NCBI GenBank assembly: GCA_035352895.1
Contig: DAOPYN010000001.1
Coordinates: forward strand, 132,658-196,657
Direction of reading: 5' to 3'
Source of the DNA: UBA5070 sp035352895
Lineage (GTDB): Bacteria; Fibrobacterota; Fibrobacteria; UBA5070
DNA: 64,000 nucleotides
Positions within the stretch are counted from its first letter, which is position 1; each line of letters starts with the position of its first letter. Below are positions 24,311-33,611 of the stretch, in pieces. The position numbers were made by a program, and so were the translations under genes. The notes under the pieces are model-generated. The model had not been told where the DNA came from. It did no database searches and saw nothing but the letters and a program-made list of their open reading frames with translations.

Positions 24311-26479
24311 ATGAGCGCAGACACAACCCTCTACACGTTCGAAGTCCAAGGCTTGGGTGCCTCCTTCGGCGTGTTGCGCTTTTCCGCCGTCGAATCCATC
24401 TCGACGGCCACCCAGATCAAGGTCCTGGCCGTCTCCAAGACCCTCGGCGTGGCCCACGAGGACATCGTGGGCCAGGATGCGATGCTCAGGATCTACGTCA
24501 ACGGGGAGCATCTCCTGCGCGGAGTGGTCGTGGAATGCCACGAGGAGCCCTTCGACGCGATGTCCAGCCGCTACGAGATCACCCTGGCCAGCCGCGTGGC
24601 TCTCCTGGGATACTCGCAGCACAACCGGGTCTTCCAGAACAAGACCGCCCCCGAGATCCTGAAGGAGGTGCTGAAGGCCGCCAAGATCGAGGGCAAGATC
24701 CTGGACGACAAGACCGCCGAAGCCTATCCCAAGCGGGAACTCCACGTCCAGTACAACGAGTCCGACCTGTCCTTCCTGCGCCGCACGGCGCATTCGGCGG
24801 GGATCTTCTTCTTCGACCGGGTCGAGGGCGAGGACGTGAAGCTGGTTCTGGCCGACAAGAACGACGCCTTCGAGGCCTCCAAGCAAGCCGAGCCCATGGC
24901 CTACCGCCAGGGAGCCGGGTTCGTGGAGAGCGACTACGACGCGATCTATTCGGTCCGGCGCTCCCATGCCATGCATCGCGGGGCGGTCCGGCTCTCCGGC
25001 TACGACTACCTGAAGCCCGGAGCCATCCAGAAGGCCGAAGCCAAGGCCGACGGCCATGGGGAGTGGGTGCGCCACGAAGTCGACCTGGAGAAGCCGGGCG
25101 ATCTCGGCCGCATCGCCAAGCACATGACGGAAGCGGAATCCTGCGCCCGCAACCGCTTGAGCTGCACCACGCACAACCCCATGTTGCGCGTGGGCACCAA
25201 ATTCAACATCGACGAGCTGAAGGACGCCCCCAAGGAGAAGAGGGGCAACTGGGGCCTCACCGGCGAATACATCATCGTCGAGGTCCGGCACGAGGGATCC
25301 CAGGAAGGGTCGCTCCTGGGCAACGGCGAGGATTCGCACTACAGCAACACGGTGGTGTTCCAGCCCGCTGGAGTCAATTTCCGTCAAAGCCCCTGGGAAG
25401 ACAGGGTTCGGGTTCCCGGCGTCCTGGTGGTCAAGACCGATGGTCCCAGCAGCGGGGAATACGCCCACCTGGACGACGCCGGCCGGTACCGCGCCAGGTT
25501 CCCCTTCGACGCGGGAGATGCCAAGGAGGGACAAGCCACTCCGCCGGTGCGACTCGCCCAGCCGTATTCGGGACCCGGGTACGGCATGCACATGCCGCTG
25601 CACCCCGGGACGGATCTGGTCATCGCCTTCGAGGATGGCGACATCGACAAGCCGATCGCGATCGGCACCCTTCCCAACCCGTCCAACAAGAGTCCGGTCA
25701 GTTCGACCAACAAGAGCCAGTCGGTGGTCAAGACCGCCACCGGCAACATCCTGACCCTGGACGACCAGAAGGACAAGACGCGCATCGAGATCCAGTCGTC
25801 GGGGGGACGCAAGATCGCCCTGGAGGACGCCTCGGGCGTGGCGGGGATGCTTCTGGAGACGGTCAACAAGCACCGGCTCCACCTGGACGACAAGGGCGAC
25901 ACCCTGGAGCTTTCCGTCACCGACGGAAAACACAAGTTCCGGATCGAGTCCGAAAAGGGCATCGCCACCCTGCAGACCGATTCCGGGCACATCGTCACCC
26001 TGAGCGACGACAAGAAGGTCGTGTCCATCCAGACTGCCGGCGGCCACCTGCTGAAGCTGGACGACGACGGCAAGATGATCACCCTGCAGGATGGCAACAA
26101 GAAGAACATCATCCAGCTGGACATGGGCGGCAACAAGCTGATCCTGAAGACGGAAGGCGACTTCGAGGTGAGCGCCAAGGGTTCCATGAAGGTCAAGGCC
26201 AAGGACATCTCGATGGAAGCCACGGGCGGCGCCATCAATGTCAAGTCCGCCACCGGCGACATCAAGCAGGAGGCCATGAACATCAATCTCAAGGCCACCC
26301 AGAAGATCGCCGCCGAGGCCACCATGGACGCGGGGATCAAGGGCCTGAACGTCAAGCTCGAGGGGTCGGTCAACGTCGAATCCAAGGCCGGCGTGCAGAA
26401 CAAGATGACGGGAACCATGACCAACGTCGAATCCAGCGCGATCAACACCATCAAGGGCGCCATGGTCATGATCAACTGA
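24311..26479 (+). CDS. vgrG: T6SS spike protein VgrG (TssI)
   Basis: A 722-residue spike protein. It contains a gp27-like N-terminal part (about 1-370: LHVQYNESDLSFLRRTAHSAG is the key signature), a gp5 OB-fold (about 375-460: DAGRYRARFPFD), and a long C-terminal beta-helix (about 470-722) rich in repeating D/K/G/T strands (GKMITLQDGNKKN and later repeats). No catalytic extension is seen after the helix, so it is a structural spike that would carry cargo via PAAR or adaptors; no PAAR gene is adjacent. A GGAGG site precedes the ATG. Confidence 0.95.
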   Translation: MSADTTLYTFEVQGLGASFGVLRFSAVESISTATQIKVLAVSKTLGVAHEDIVGQDAMLRIYVNGEHLLRGVVVECHEEPFDAMSSRYEITLASRVALLGYSQHNRVFQNKTAPEILKEVLKAAKIEGKILDDKTAEAYPKRELHVQYNESDLSFLRRTAHSAGIFFFDRVEGEDVKLVLADKNDAFEASKQAEPMAYRQGAGFVESDYDAIYSVRRSHAMHRGAVRLSGYDYLKPGAIQKAEAKADGHGEWVRHEVDLEKPGDLGRIAKHMTEAESCARNRLSCTTHNPMLRVGTKFNIDELKDAPKEKRGNWGLTGEYIIVEVRHEGSQEGSLLGNGEDSHYSNTVVFQPAGVNFRQSPWEDRVRVPGVLVVKTDGPSSGEYAHLDDAGRYRARFPFDAGDAKEGQATPPVRLAQPYSGPGYGMHMPLHPGTDLVIAFEDGDIDKPIAIGTLPNPSNKSPVSSTNKSQSVVKTATGNILTLDDQKDKTRIEIQSSGGRKIALEDASGVAGMLLETVNKHRLHLDDKGDTLELSVTDGKHKFRIESEKGIATLQTDSGHIVTLSDDKKVVSIQTAGGHLLKLDDDGKMITLQDGNKKNIIQLDMGGNKLILKTEGDFEVSAKGSMKVKAKDISMEATGGAINVKSATGDIKQEAMNINLKATQKIAAEATMDAGIKGLNVKLEGSVNVESKAGVQNKMTGTMTNVESSAINTIKGAMVMIN

Positions 26480-26494
26480 TGCCCATGCCACGGG

Positions 26495-26527
26495 TTTGGC
26501 GCCGTTGCATTGGACAATGGCGCCAAA
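26495..26527. terminator. Stem-loop after vgrG, possible terminator
   Basis: TTTGGCGCCGTTG pairs with CAATGGCGCCAAA (13 bp, one G-U) around a 7-base loop, 15 bases after the vgrG stop. There is no T-run, so termination is plausible but not certain. Confidence 0.45.
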
Positions 26528-26579
26528 CTGCGTAGATTCCCTGTAATCCTTCACCTACTGTCCAACGGGACCCCCACCC

Positions 26580-26981
26580 ATGAAGATTCCCTCGTTTGCG
26601 ATCCTGTTCCTCTCCATGACAGCGGTATTCGCTGGACCGCCCGCTTCCTCCATGCGCTTGGAGGTCAAGTGTCCGGAGTGTCCTGACAATGGCAAGAGCC
26701 TGATCGAAGCCTACCATAGGGCGCTTCCCCTTGCTGGATTCGAGATCGTCGACAGCGCGGCCAAGGCACCATCGCTTCGGGTGTACGCCTACCCCGAAGG
26801 AAGCGCATGGTTCCTGGCGCCCAGTCTGTCCAGCCCCAGGGGGACAGTGATCTCCGTTTCGCGCGAGGAATTCACCAGCTTGGCCGATTTGACCGGCATG
26901 GGCGTGGATTCCTCCGTGGCGCTGGCGCGTCGGACCGTGGACGAGGCCGTACGACGCGCGAAGGACGGCAAGCAGAAGTGA
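26580..26981 (+). CDS. Small secreted protein of unknown function downstream of vgrG
   Basis: A 133-residue protein with a signal peptide (MKIPSFAILFLSMTAVFAG). The mature part has a CPECP pair, EAYHRALPLAGFEIVDSA and a C-terminal Arg/Lys/Glu helix. I do not recognise the family. Position after vgrG is typical of effector or immunity genes, and an exported product would fit a periplasmic immunity protein or accessory factor, but no partner toxin is present and the hairpin at 26495-26527 may separate it from vgrG. Confidence 0.6.
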   Translation: MKIPSFAILFLSMTAVFAGPPASSMRLEVKCPECPDNGKSLIEAYHRALPLAGFEIVDSAAKAPSLRVYAYPEGSAWFLAPSLSSPRGTVISVSREEFTSLADLTGMGVDSSVALARRTVDEAVRRAKDGKQK

Positions 26982-27006
26982 CCGGGATGGGGGTATCTTT
27001 CCAGAC

Positions 27007-27540
27007 ATGAAAGGCTCCCAAGCATCCAGTCCGCTTCGATTGCCCATTGTCAAGTGGGTTCGATCCCGCACGGAGATCGACCTCCGCTTTCCCGCCCGCG
27101 AGGTCCCCGAACTGGTCGAAGCCGAGGTGGTCGGCGAAGTGCACCTGACCGGAGTCGCCGAGAACGGCCCCAAGGATACGGTGGTCAAGTTCGACCTGAC
27201 CTGCCACACCCTGGAAATCTGCGGGCGCAGCCTGGAATCCTTCGAACATCCGCTCTCCGCTTCCTTCCAGCTGTTGTTGCATCGATCCGGAGCCTGCACC
27301 GAGGTGGAATGGAACGACGAGAGCGAGGAGATCTTCGAAGCCACCATCCCCGAGGATCAGCGGGAGCTGGACATCGCCGACGTGGTTCGCCAGGTGGTGG
27401 AATTGGAACGTCCCATTTCGCCGATCAAGCCTGGAGTCTCCTTGCCTGAGGGGGTTCTTCCCGAGGCCACCCCCCAGGAAGAATCGCCGATCGATCCGCG
27501 CTGGGCCAAGCTCGCCGGACTCAAGGACAAACTGTCCTGA
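27007..27540 (+). CDS. yceD: YceD/DUF177 family protein (23S rRNA accumulation)
   Basis: A 177-residue protein of the DUF177 family. It shows the typical EAEVVGEVHLTGVAENG opening, a CH-x-C region (DLTCHTLEICGRSL) and the C-terminal signature DPRWAKLAGLKDKL. In most bacteria yceD precedes rpmF (ribosomal protein L32), and its product is needed for 23S rRNA accumulation. Here the next gene is a glycosyltransferase 34 bases away, and no L32 gene is seen. It starts 25 bases after the previous gene. Confidence 0.82.
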   Translation: MKGSQASSPLRLPIVKWVRSRTEIDLRFPAREVPELVEAEVVGEVHLTGVAENGPKDTVVKFDLTCHTLEICGRSLESFEHPLSASFQLLLHRSGACTEVEWNDESEEIFEATIPEDQRELDIADVVRQVVELERPISPIKPGVSLPEGVLPEATPQEESPIDPRWAKLAGLKDKLS

Positions 27541-27574
27541 TCGATCCCATCCAAAGGGAAACGGAGCCGGGTCG

Positions 27575-28723
27575 GTGATGGGCCATGGCGTGTTCCTGGC
27601 GTCCGCGCTGGGGGTGGGGTTCGCCGCGTTCCACATCGCCTTCTTCCGCTGGCTGTGGCGGGGCCTGGATGTCCGACCCCAGATTCTTCCGGTCGACCAG
27701 GATGTCTTGGCGACGGTACTCGTGGCGGCCCGCAACGAAGCCGTGAATCTCCGACGCCTCCTTCCCGCGCTACTCTCGCAGGATCTTGGCGGGATCCGTC
27801 TTCAAGTGGTCGTGGTCGACGATCGTTCCAACGACGACACCGCTGGCGTCCTTGGGGAGTTCGCCGATCGGATCGAGGTCGTGACGGTCCATGAGCTCCC
27901 AACCGGCATCTCCCCCAAGAAGCATGCATTGGGCAAGGGATTGGCGGTGGCCAAGGGCGAGTTCATCCTGCAGATCGATGCCGACAACCTACCCGGCCCT
28001 CGCTGGGTGGCCACGATGCTCTCCCACTTCGGCCCCAGGACCGGTGCTGTCTGCGGGCTGGTGTTCCATGCGGCGAAGAGACCCGAAGTCCCGGGTTGGT
28101 TCCATGGCATCTGGGCGTTGGAAGTCACGGGATGGGCCGCGGTACAAGCCGCCGCCATCGGCGCGGGGATGCCCATTTCCGCCAACGGGGGAAATCTGGC
28201 CTATCGTCGCAAGGCCTTCGATTCCGTCCGCGGATTCGCGGGCCATCAGCAGGTGGTTTCCGGCGACGACGATTTCCTGGTCCAGTCGCTCTCCGATTCC
28301 GGGCGTTGGGATGTGGTTTCCGTGGACCTCCCGGACAGTCTGGTGGAGACCGCTCCCCCCGGCTCCTGGGGGGAGGTCTGGGAACAGCGAAAGCGCTGGG
28401 GCTCCAAGTGCGTGCGCTACGACGCCAAGCGGGTGGGGCTGTTGTCCGTTGTCTACTGCAGTTACGTGTGGATCGTGGGAAGTCTGGCGTGGGGTGCGTG
28501 GAACCCCTGGGTCGCGATGGGTGGGGTGGTCACTCTCGCGATGGTCCTGGGGGAAGCCTTCTTCCTCACCTTGCGGATGGGTCGGGCCACAGGACGCGCC
28601 GGCCTTCTGGTATGGTTTCCGATGGCCATGGCGGTGCAGATCCCCCTGGTGCTTCTGGCGACCTTCATGGGGACCTTCGGACGATTCCGCTGGAAGGGAC
28701 AGCGGGTCGGGGCCACGCGATGA
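27575..28723 (+). CDS. Membrane glycosyltransferase family 2
   Basis: A 382-residue inner-membrane glycosyltransferase. One N-terminal transmembrane helix (about 5-25), a GT-A catalytic domain with LVAARNEAVNLRRLLPALL and VVVVDDRSNDDT, the DxD-type QIDADN near residue 132, SGDDDFLVQSL and the processive-type QRKRWGSK near 271, then about three C-terminal transmembrane helices. This architecture fits a polyprenyl- or lipid-linked sugar transferase. A GTG at 27575 followed by ATG 27578 are both possible starts. It overlaps the next gene by 4 bases (ATGA), suggesting a shared envelope-glycolipid task. Confidence 0.85.
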   Translation: MMGHGVFLASALGVGFAAFHIAFFRWLWRGLDVRPQILPVDQDVLATVLVAARNEAVNLRRLLPALLSQDLGGIRLQVVVVDDRSNDDTAGVLGEFADRIEVVTVHELPTGISPKKHALGKGLAVAKGEFILQIDADNLPGPRWVATMLSHFGPRTGAVCGLVFHAAKRPEVPGWFHGIWALEVTGWAAVQAAAIGAGMPISANGGNLAYRRKAFDSVRGFAGHQQVVSGDDDFLVQSLSDSGRWDVVSVDLPDSLVETAPPGSWGEVWEQRKRWGSKCVRYDAKRVGLLSVVYCSYVWIVGSLAWGAWNPWVAMGGVVTLAMVLGEAFFLTLRMGRATGRAGLLVWFPMAMAVQIPLVLLATFMGTFGRFRWKGQRVGATR

Positions 28724-29760
28724 TCGTCGCCCTGCGCATGGCCATGGTGGGGTGCTTCGCCTGGCTCATGCTGTTCAATCGCATCTGCATGGTGGATCAG
28801 GACGACCGCCGCAAGATCCGCCGCGGAGGATGGCTTCTTCTGGCTTTTGTGGGGGTGCCGGTCCTGGCTGCCTTGCTCTGGCCGGAGGTCCTGGATGGAC
28901 CCAGCTGGCTTCTGTTCCTCTGGCTGATCGGTTGGGAATGCAATCGACTGGCCCGACAGGCGATCGGTTTCAGTTCGGCGCGTTCCCAGGCGGTTGGAGT
29001 GGCGGGTGTTTCCGCCGGGATCGTCTGCACCGATTCCCTCCAGGTGCGAAGCTACCAGTTCGCCGGAGCCGGGGAACACATGGATGGCTTGACCGTGGCG
29101 TTCCTTTCCGACTTCCATTGCAGTGGATACCCCTCCTGCGATTGGTACGACCAGGTCTGGAGGATGATTTCGGGGATCGGCCCGGACCTGGTGCTTCTGG
29201 GGGGGGATTACCTGGATGCGGTCGAGGATGTTCCCCTGATGGAGCGTGCTTTCCACGGCGCCGCTCGATTGTCGCCCCTGCTGGGAATCCATGCCATCCT
29301 GGGCAACCACGACGAAGTCGCCTCTTCCGATGTCCGGAGGGTCCTGCGGCGCAGCGGCGTATCCCTCCTGGAAGACAGGTGGGTGGCTTTGCAGCGCGGC
29401 CCAGGCCGGATCATCACGCTCCATGGAACATCCAGTCCCTTCGCGGGAAGCCACGATCCACTGAGCGGCGCACCTCCCGGAGGAGCCGATCTCTGCTTGA
29501 CCCACACTCCGGACAACGCACCCTCTCTCGCGCGGAGAGGAACCCGATTCATCCTCGCCGGCCACACCCACGGCGGGCAGATCGGTTTTCCCCTCCTCGG
29601 CGCCCTGTTGACGCCCAGCAGGTTTTCCAGGAAGTGGAGCTACGGGACCTTCCGGGTGGGTGAGAGCCACCTGGTGGTGACTTCGGGCCTGGGGTGCGAA
29701 GGGATCCCTCTTCGGGTCCTGGTCAGGCCGGAAATCGTGGTTCTTCGGTTCCACGCCTGA
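28720..29760 (+). CDS. Membrane-anchored metallophosphoesterase (YaeI/LpxG-like)
   Basis: A 346-residue protein with two or more N-terminal hydrophobic helices (about 1-100) then a calcineurin-like phosphoesterase domain. All metal-binding motifs are visible: LSDFHCSGYP near 130, GGDYLD, GNHD near 194, LTHTPDN and GHTHGGQ near 281. This combination matches YaeI-type or LpxG-type UDP-2,3-diacylglucosamine hydrolases and related membrane phosphoesterases, so a lipid A or envelope phosphoester is a plausible substrate. Coupling to the glycosyltransferase by ATGA overlap supports an envelope role. The exact substrate cannot be read from sequence. Confidence 0.85.
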   Translation: MIVALRMAMVGCFAWLMLFNRICMVDQDDRRKIRRGGWLLLAFVGVPVLAALLWPEVLDGPSWLLFLWLIGWECNRLARQAIGFSSARSQAVGVAGVSAGIVCTDSLQVRSYQFAGAGEHMDGLTVAFLSDFHCSGYPSCDWYDQVWRMISGIGPDLVLLGGDYLDAVEDVPLMERAFHGAARLSPLLGIHAILGNHDEVASSDVRRVLRRSGVSLLEDRWVALQRGPGRIITLHGTSSPFAGSHDPLSGAPPGGADLCLTHTPDNAPSLARRGTRFILAGHTHGGQIGFPLLGALLTPSRFSRKWSYGTFRVGESHLVVTSGLGCEGIPLRVLVRPEIVVLRFHA

Positions 29761-29780
29761 GGCGAGGATTCGATGGTAGA

Positions 29781-31283
29781 ATGTTCGCCATGTCCCTCAA
29801 CGACTGGCTCAAGCGCATCGTGGACAAGGAAATGCCCGCCTTCCGACGTACCGCCACGGACATCCGGCAGGCCGCGAACAACCCGGAAACCGGAAGCGAA
29901 GCGCTCGGGAAGCTGATCCTCACCGACCCGGCCCTGACCGCCCGTGTCCTGCGCATCGCCAACACGGTGTTCTACAACCCCTCGGGAAGATCCATCCAGA
30001 CGGTTTCGCGGGCCATCGTGGTGCTGGGGGTGGACACCATCTGCAACATCTGCGTGAGCCTTGCGCTGATCGAATCCCTTCTGGGTGGGCGAAGGCAGGA
30101 TCGTGTGATGGCCGACCTGGGCCGATCCATCCACGCGGCGCTGGTGGCCCGCACCCTGGCCCAGGCGATACGGGAGCCCGCGGCGGAGGAGGTGTTCATC
30201 GGTGCGCTCCTCCTGCGGGTGGGAAATCTCGTGTTCTGGTGCTTTTCCGAAGACGAAGGCGCGGCGCTGGATGCGGCTCTGCGTCCGGGAGGGGACGCTG
30301 CCACCACGGAAAAGGCCATTCTGGGATTCAGCTTGCGGCAGTTGACCCATGCGCTCGTGGACGAATGGAAATTGTCCTCCGTGCTGATGGAGATCTTCCG
30401 CAACCGCACCGGTACCCAGCCCGCCGAATGCATCCTGACGGCATGGCGGTGGGTGCAGGTGCTGGAGGACGGTTGGGAAGCGGCCGCCGTGCGCGAGGAG
30501 ATCCTCAGGATCGCCGAACGCCTGGGCATGGAGCCGGAGGGAGCCGCAGCTCTCCTGGCCAGGCTTTCGCGGGAAGCCCGCGACAGCGCGATCCTGTTCG
30601 GATCCAAGGCCTGCGCGCAGACGATTCCTGTCGCTCCCTGCGCTCCCGAACAGGATGGGGAGCTCTTCCTGAGGCTGTCCTCGCGCGGACGCGCGGGAGC
30701 GTCCGGCGGCGAGAGCGTTCCGGTGGCGGCACCGGGGACCGAGGAACCGGTGGTTTGCCTGGAGTGCATGAAGAAGCTCTCCCGCGCGGCGCAGGAAGGA
30801 CGCATGACGGACATCTTCCCCCTGATCCTGGAAAGCCTGCACCAGGGAATGGGATTCGAGCGCGTCCTCTTCGCGGCCATGTCCCCCGGCGACCAGGTGG
30901 TTGGACGGATCGGGATGGGGTGGGAGAATCCGTCCGAGGTGGAAGGATTCCGCTTCCTGATGCGCCGCCAGATGGCCGATTCGCTTTCCCGGGCCATGGA
31001 AACGGGAGGAATCGTGGAGTACGTGATCGGCGATCCAGCCATCCGCTCCATCAGGATTCCAGAGGAGCTTTCCATGCTCAAGGCGCGCTCCTTCCTGTTC
31101 GGGGTGCTCCGGGTGTCGGGGCGGAGCCTCGGGGCGGTGTTCGCCGATCGGGGCAAGGGCGGCGGCGCCTTCCCGGAGACCATGCGGGAAGCGTTCCGGC
31201 ACATGATGCAGCACGGGAACCTGATCCTGGGCCAGTCGTTCGCCGCCCGGGCGGTCCAGCCCAGAACGACGGTCCCTGCGTAG
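29781..31283 (+). CDS. HDOD-domain signalling protein with C-terminal GAF-like region
   Basis: A 500-residue cytoplasmic protein. The HDOD domain spans about 10-210: LGKLILTDPALTARVLRIANTVFYN, IQTVSRAIVVLGVDTICNI and FIGALLLRVGNLVF are typical, with metal ligands of true HD enzymes not conserved. A helical middle section follows, then a C-terminal part (about 350-495) that reads like a GAF domain (ILESLHQGMGFERVLFAA, LGAVFADRGKGGGAFPE). HDOD proteins act in regulatory networks rather than as hydrolases. ATG 29781 or ATG 29790 could be the start; neither has a strong ribosome binding site. Confidence 0.85.
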   Translation: MFAMSLNDWLKRIVDKEMPAFRRTATDIRQAANNPETGSEALGKLILTDPALTARVLRIANTVFYNPSGRSIQTVSRAIVVLGVDTICNICVSLALIESLLGGRRQDRVMADLGRSIHAALVARTLAQAIREPAAEEVFIGALLLRVGNLVFWCFSEDEGAALDAALRPGGDAATTEKAILGFSLRQLTHALVDEWKLSSVLMEIFRNRTGTQPAECILTAWRWVQVLEDGWEAAAVREEILRIAERLGMEPEGAAALLARLSREARDSAILFGSKACAQTIPVAPCAPEQDGELFLRLSSRGRAGASGGESVPVAAPGTEEPVVCLECMKKLSRAAQEGRMTDIFPLILESLHQGMGFERVLFAAMSPGDQVVGRIGMGWENPSEVEGFRFLMRRQMADSLSRAMETGGIVEYVIGDPAIRSIRIPEELSMLKARSFLFGVLRVSGRSLGAVFADRGKGGGAFPETMREAFRHMMQHGNLILGQSFAARAVQPRTTVPA

Positions 31284-31359
31284 GGAAGCCGATCGCGGAG
31301 AATCCCCGCCGGATCCGCGCGGTTGGTTGGCATCGCCTCGGGCTTCTAGTTTGGCTCCA

Positions 31360-32007
31360 ATGAACCAAGCCGAATCCCGACTCCTGGAAATCCTTTCGCG
31401 GCGCTACGCCACCAAGCAGTTTGACAGTTCCCGTCAAATCTTGGACTCCACCTGGGAAGCCTTGCGGAAGGCCGCCAGCCTCTCGCCGAGTTCCTACGGC
31501 CTGGAGCCCTACCGCCTGGTGGATGTGCGCGACCCCGCCAAACGCCAAGCCCTGCGCGCGGCGGCATGGAACCAGCCGCAGGTGACCGACGCCAGCCGCC
31601 TGGTGGTCTTCGCCATCGAATCCCCCTTCGGCAAGGCGCAGGTGGATGCGTTCATCGCGCGGACCGCCGCCCAGCGCGGCGTGCCGGTGGAAAGCCTGGA
31701 AGGCTACCGCGGGGTGATGGTGGGGGATCTGGTGGAGGGGCCGCGCGCGGCCAAGATCCGCACCTGGGCCTCCAACCAGGCCTACATCGTGCTGGGGAAC
31801 CTCATGGCCGCCGCCGCGCAGCTGGGTGTCGATTCCTGTCCACTGGAAGGGCTGGATCCCGTCAAGTTCGACGAGATCCTGGGTCTGAAGGAGCTGGGAT
31901 TGGAGACCGTCTGCGCACTGCCACTGGGCTATCGCCTGGAGACGGACAAGTACGCCAGCCTTCCCAAGGTGCGCAAGCCCCTTTCCGAACTGTTCCTCAC
32001 CATCTGA
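31360..32007 (+). CDS. NAD(P)H-dependent nitroreductase family flavoprotein
   Basis: A 215-residue FMN-dependent oxidoreductase of the NfsB/NfnB type. Recognisable features are the RRYATKQFD start, SPSSYGLEPYRLVDV, the long insert SPFGKAQVDAFI, then WASNQAYIVLGNLMAAAAQLGVDSCPLEG and CALPLGYR near the end. Length and motif order match dihydropteridine/nitroreductases that reduce quinones or nitro compounds with NAD(P)H. ATG 31360 is used because it fits the family N-terminus; no clear Shine-Dalgarno is visible. It faces the GH43 gene tail to tail, 29 bases apart. Confidence 0.9.
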   Translation: MNQAESRLLEILSRRYATKQFDSSRQILDSTWEALRKAASLSPSSYGLEPYRLVDVRDPAKRQALRAAAWNQPQVTDASRLVVFAIESPFGKAQVDAFIARTAAQRGVPVESLEGYRGVMVGDLVEGPRAAKIRTWASNQAYIVLGNLMAAAAQLGVDSCPLEGLDPVKFDEILGLKELGLETVCALPLGYRLETDKYASLPKVRKPLSELFLTI

Positions 32008-32036
32008 TCGGCGTCACCCGCACGGCGGCGCGAGGT

Positions 32037-33611
32037 TCACCGTGCCGGGCGGACGAAGGTCTTCGTTTCCGTCTCGTGGGGCCACTGGATCCGCACCACG
32101 TAGGTTCCCGCCGGAAGGGGGCCGTTGTGCGCCGCCCAGGCGGCGCTCGCGCTCATGTGCGTGCCTGTGGAAAACCGGGCGACTTCCTTGCCGGCGAGAT
32201 CCACGACGGTGTATCCCACGTCCCGACGAACCTCCGCTGGGGCGGGGGTGGGGCGGATCCCCGAGGAGGCATGGAAGCGGAACCACGAGAACTGCGCGTT
32301 GCCCGTGGTTCCCACGAAGGTCAGGTAGACGTCCTTGACCCCGGACAAGCCGGTCACGGGGCATTGGCTGGTGGCCATGGTGGTGGTGGACGAGGTGGCC
32401 GAGAGCTTGCAGGTTCCGGCCACGGGACCGGACTGCGAACCGGTGCGGACTTCCACGGACACTCCCGAGGAGGTGGTCCCGGCTCCCACCTGGAAGGTCG
32501 CCGCCCCGCTGGAGAAATCCACTCCGGAAAGCTTGATCCAGGCTCCGCTCTTCTGGGGCACCAGGTAGTTGGTCCAGGTGCCGGAGTTGAAGCTCGCCTT
32601 GATCCCGCTCTGGGCGGACATCGTGGCGGCGGGAATCGAGTCGTACGGATCGAAGGTTCCCAGCTGCGGCATTCCGGTGGTCACCACCACCTGCTTCATG
32701 GTGCCGTCCGCGTCGTATTCCACCTTGTCGATGGAAACGTCTCGCTTGTAGGTGCTGGAGGTGGACAGGCGGCGGTCGTGGTACATCATGTACCAGTTCC
32801 CCTTGTACTCGAAGACAGATTCGTGGCTGTTGTTGCCGCCGTTGATGTTCTGTCCGTTCAACGTGGGGTTGGGCAGGAGGACGCCCTTGCGGGTGTAGCC
32901 GGAAATGGGGCTGGTGCTGCTCATCCCGTACTCGATGTTGGAGTTGGGGTTGATCGGATAGTGGATGTAGTAGTTGCCCTTGTACTTGTGCACGAAGGGA
33001 CCTTCGAAGGAGTTGGGGGTGTTCAGCGTGGTGAGTCCTCCCTTCACGGAGATCATGTCGGCGTTCAGGGCCACTCCCCGGAAGTTGCTGCCGTAGGGTG
33101 TGCCGCCGCCCCAGACCAGGTAGGCGGACTTGTTCGGATCGTCGTCCACGAAGACCACCGGATCGAAGCACCACGCCATGGGGCAGTAGGTGCTCCCGCT
33201 CACCAGCGCCTTGCCCAGGGGATCCTTGTAGGGACCCTCGGGACGGTCGGCGATCAGCACCCCCACGCCCGAGGCGATGTTGGGGAAGTACATGTACACC
33301 TTGCCCTTGGCGGCCACGGCGGTGGGAGCGTACGATCCGGCGGCCCATTTGGCGTCGCGGGTGGTGCGGAAGACGTCGCCGTGGTCGGTCCAGTTCACCA
33401 GGTCCTTGGTGGAAATCACCACGGCGCTCTTCATGTCGTAGCCGTTGCCGTTGTCGTCGTCGTTGGAACACATCGCGTAGATGCGGTCGTTCCACACGAA
33501 CGCGTTGGGGTCGGCCAGTTGGCGGTGGGTGACCACCGGATTGGCGGCATGGGCCACCGAGATGGCGGCGGATCCGGACGCGACGAGGAGTTTGGAGACG
33601 AAGGAGTTCAT
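32037..33611 (-). CDS. Secreted glycoside hydrolase family 43 with CBM6-like and C-terminal sorting-like domains
   Basis: A 524-residue exported hydrolase. Signal peptide about 1-23; five-bladed propeller GH43 domain about 25-320 with the three expected acidic residues: D34 (LADPNAF, base), D150 (CFDPVVF, pKa modulator) and E203 (SFEGPF, acid), plus H263 and YMMYHDRR. Then a CBM6/35-like beta module (about 330-455: IKASFNSGTWTNYL, VKDVYLTF) and a C-terminal domain (about 465-524: YTVVDLAGKEVARF, LPAGTYVVRI) like Por-type (type IX) sorting domains in FCB bacteria. GH43 enzymes cleave arabinose or xylose side chains from plant xylan or arabinan. Substrate is not decidable here. Confidence 0.92.
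   Translation of the reverse strand: MNSFVSKLLVASGSAAISVAHAANPVVTHRQLADPNAFVWNDRIYAMCSNDDDNGNGYDMKSAVVISTKDLVNWTDHGDVFRTTRDAKWAAGSYAPTAVAAKGKVYMYFPNIASGVGVLIADRPEGPYKDPLGKALVSGSTYCPMAWCFDPVVFVDDDPNKSAYLVWGGGTPYGSNFRGVALNADMISVKGGLTTLNTPNSFEGPFVHKYKGNYYIHYPINPNSNIEYGMSSTSPISGYTRKGVLLPNPTLNGQNINGGNNSHESVFEYKGNWYMMYHDRRLSTSSTYKRDVSIDKVEYDADGTMKQVVVTTGMPQLGTFDPYDSIPAATMSAQSGIKASFNSGTWTNYLVPQKSGAWIKLSGVDFSSGAATFQVGAGTTSSGVSVEVRTGSQSGPVAGTCKLSATSSTTTMATSQCPVTGLSGVKDVYLTFVGTTGNAQFSWFRFHASSGIRPTPAPAEVRRDVGYTVVDLAGKEVARFSTGTHMSASAAWAAHNGPLPAGTYVVRIQWPHETETKTFVRPAR

Noticed and set aside
21284..26554. A 1756-codon minus-strand open frame across tssH and vgrG
   Set aside because: It is a high-GC shadow of the two real plus-strand genes; composition is His/Gly/Asp/Leu-rich and no motif is seen.
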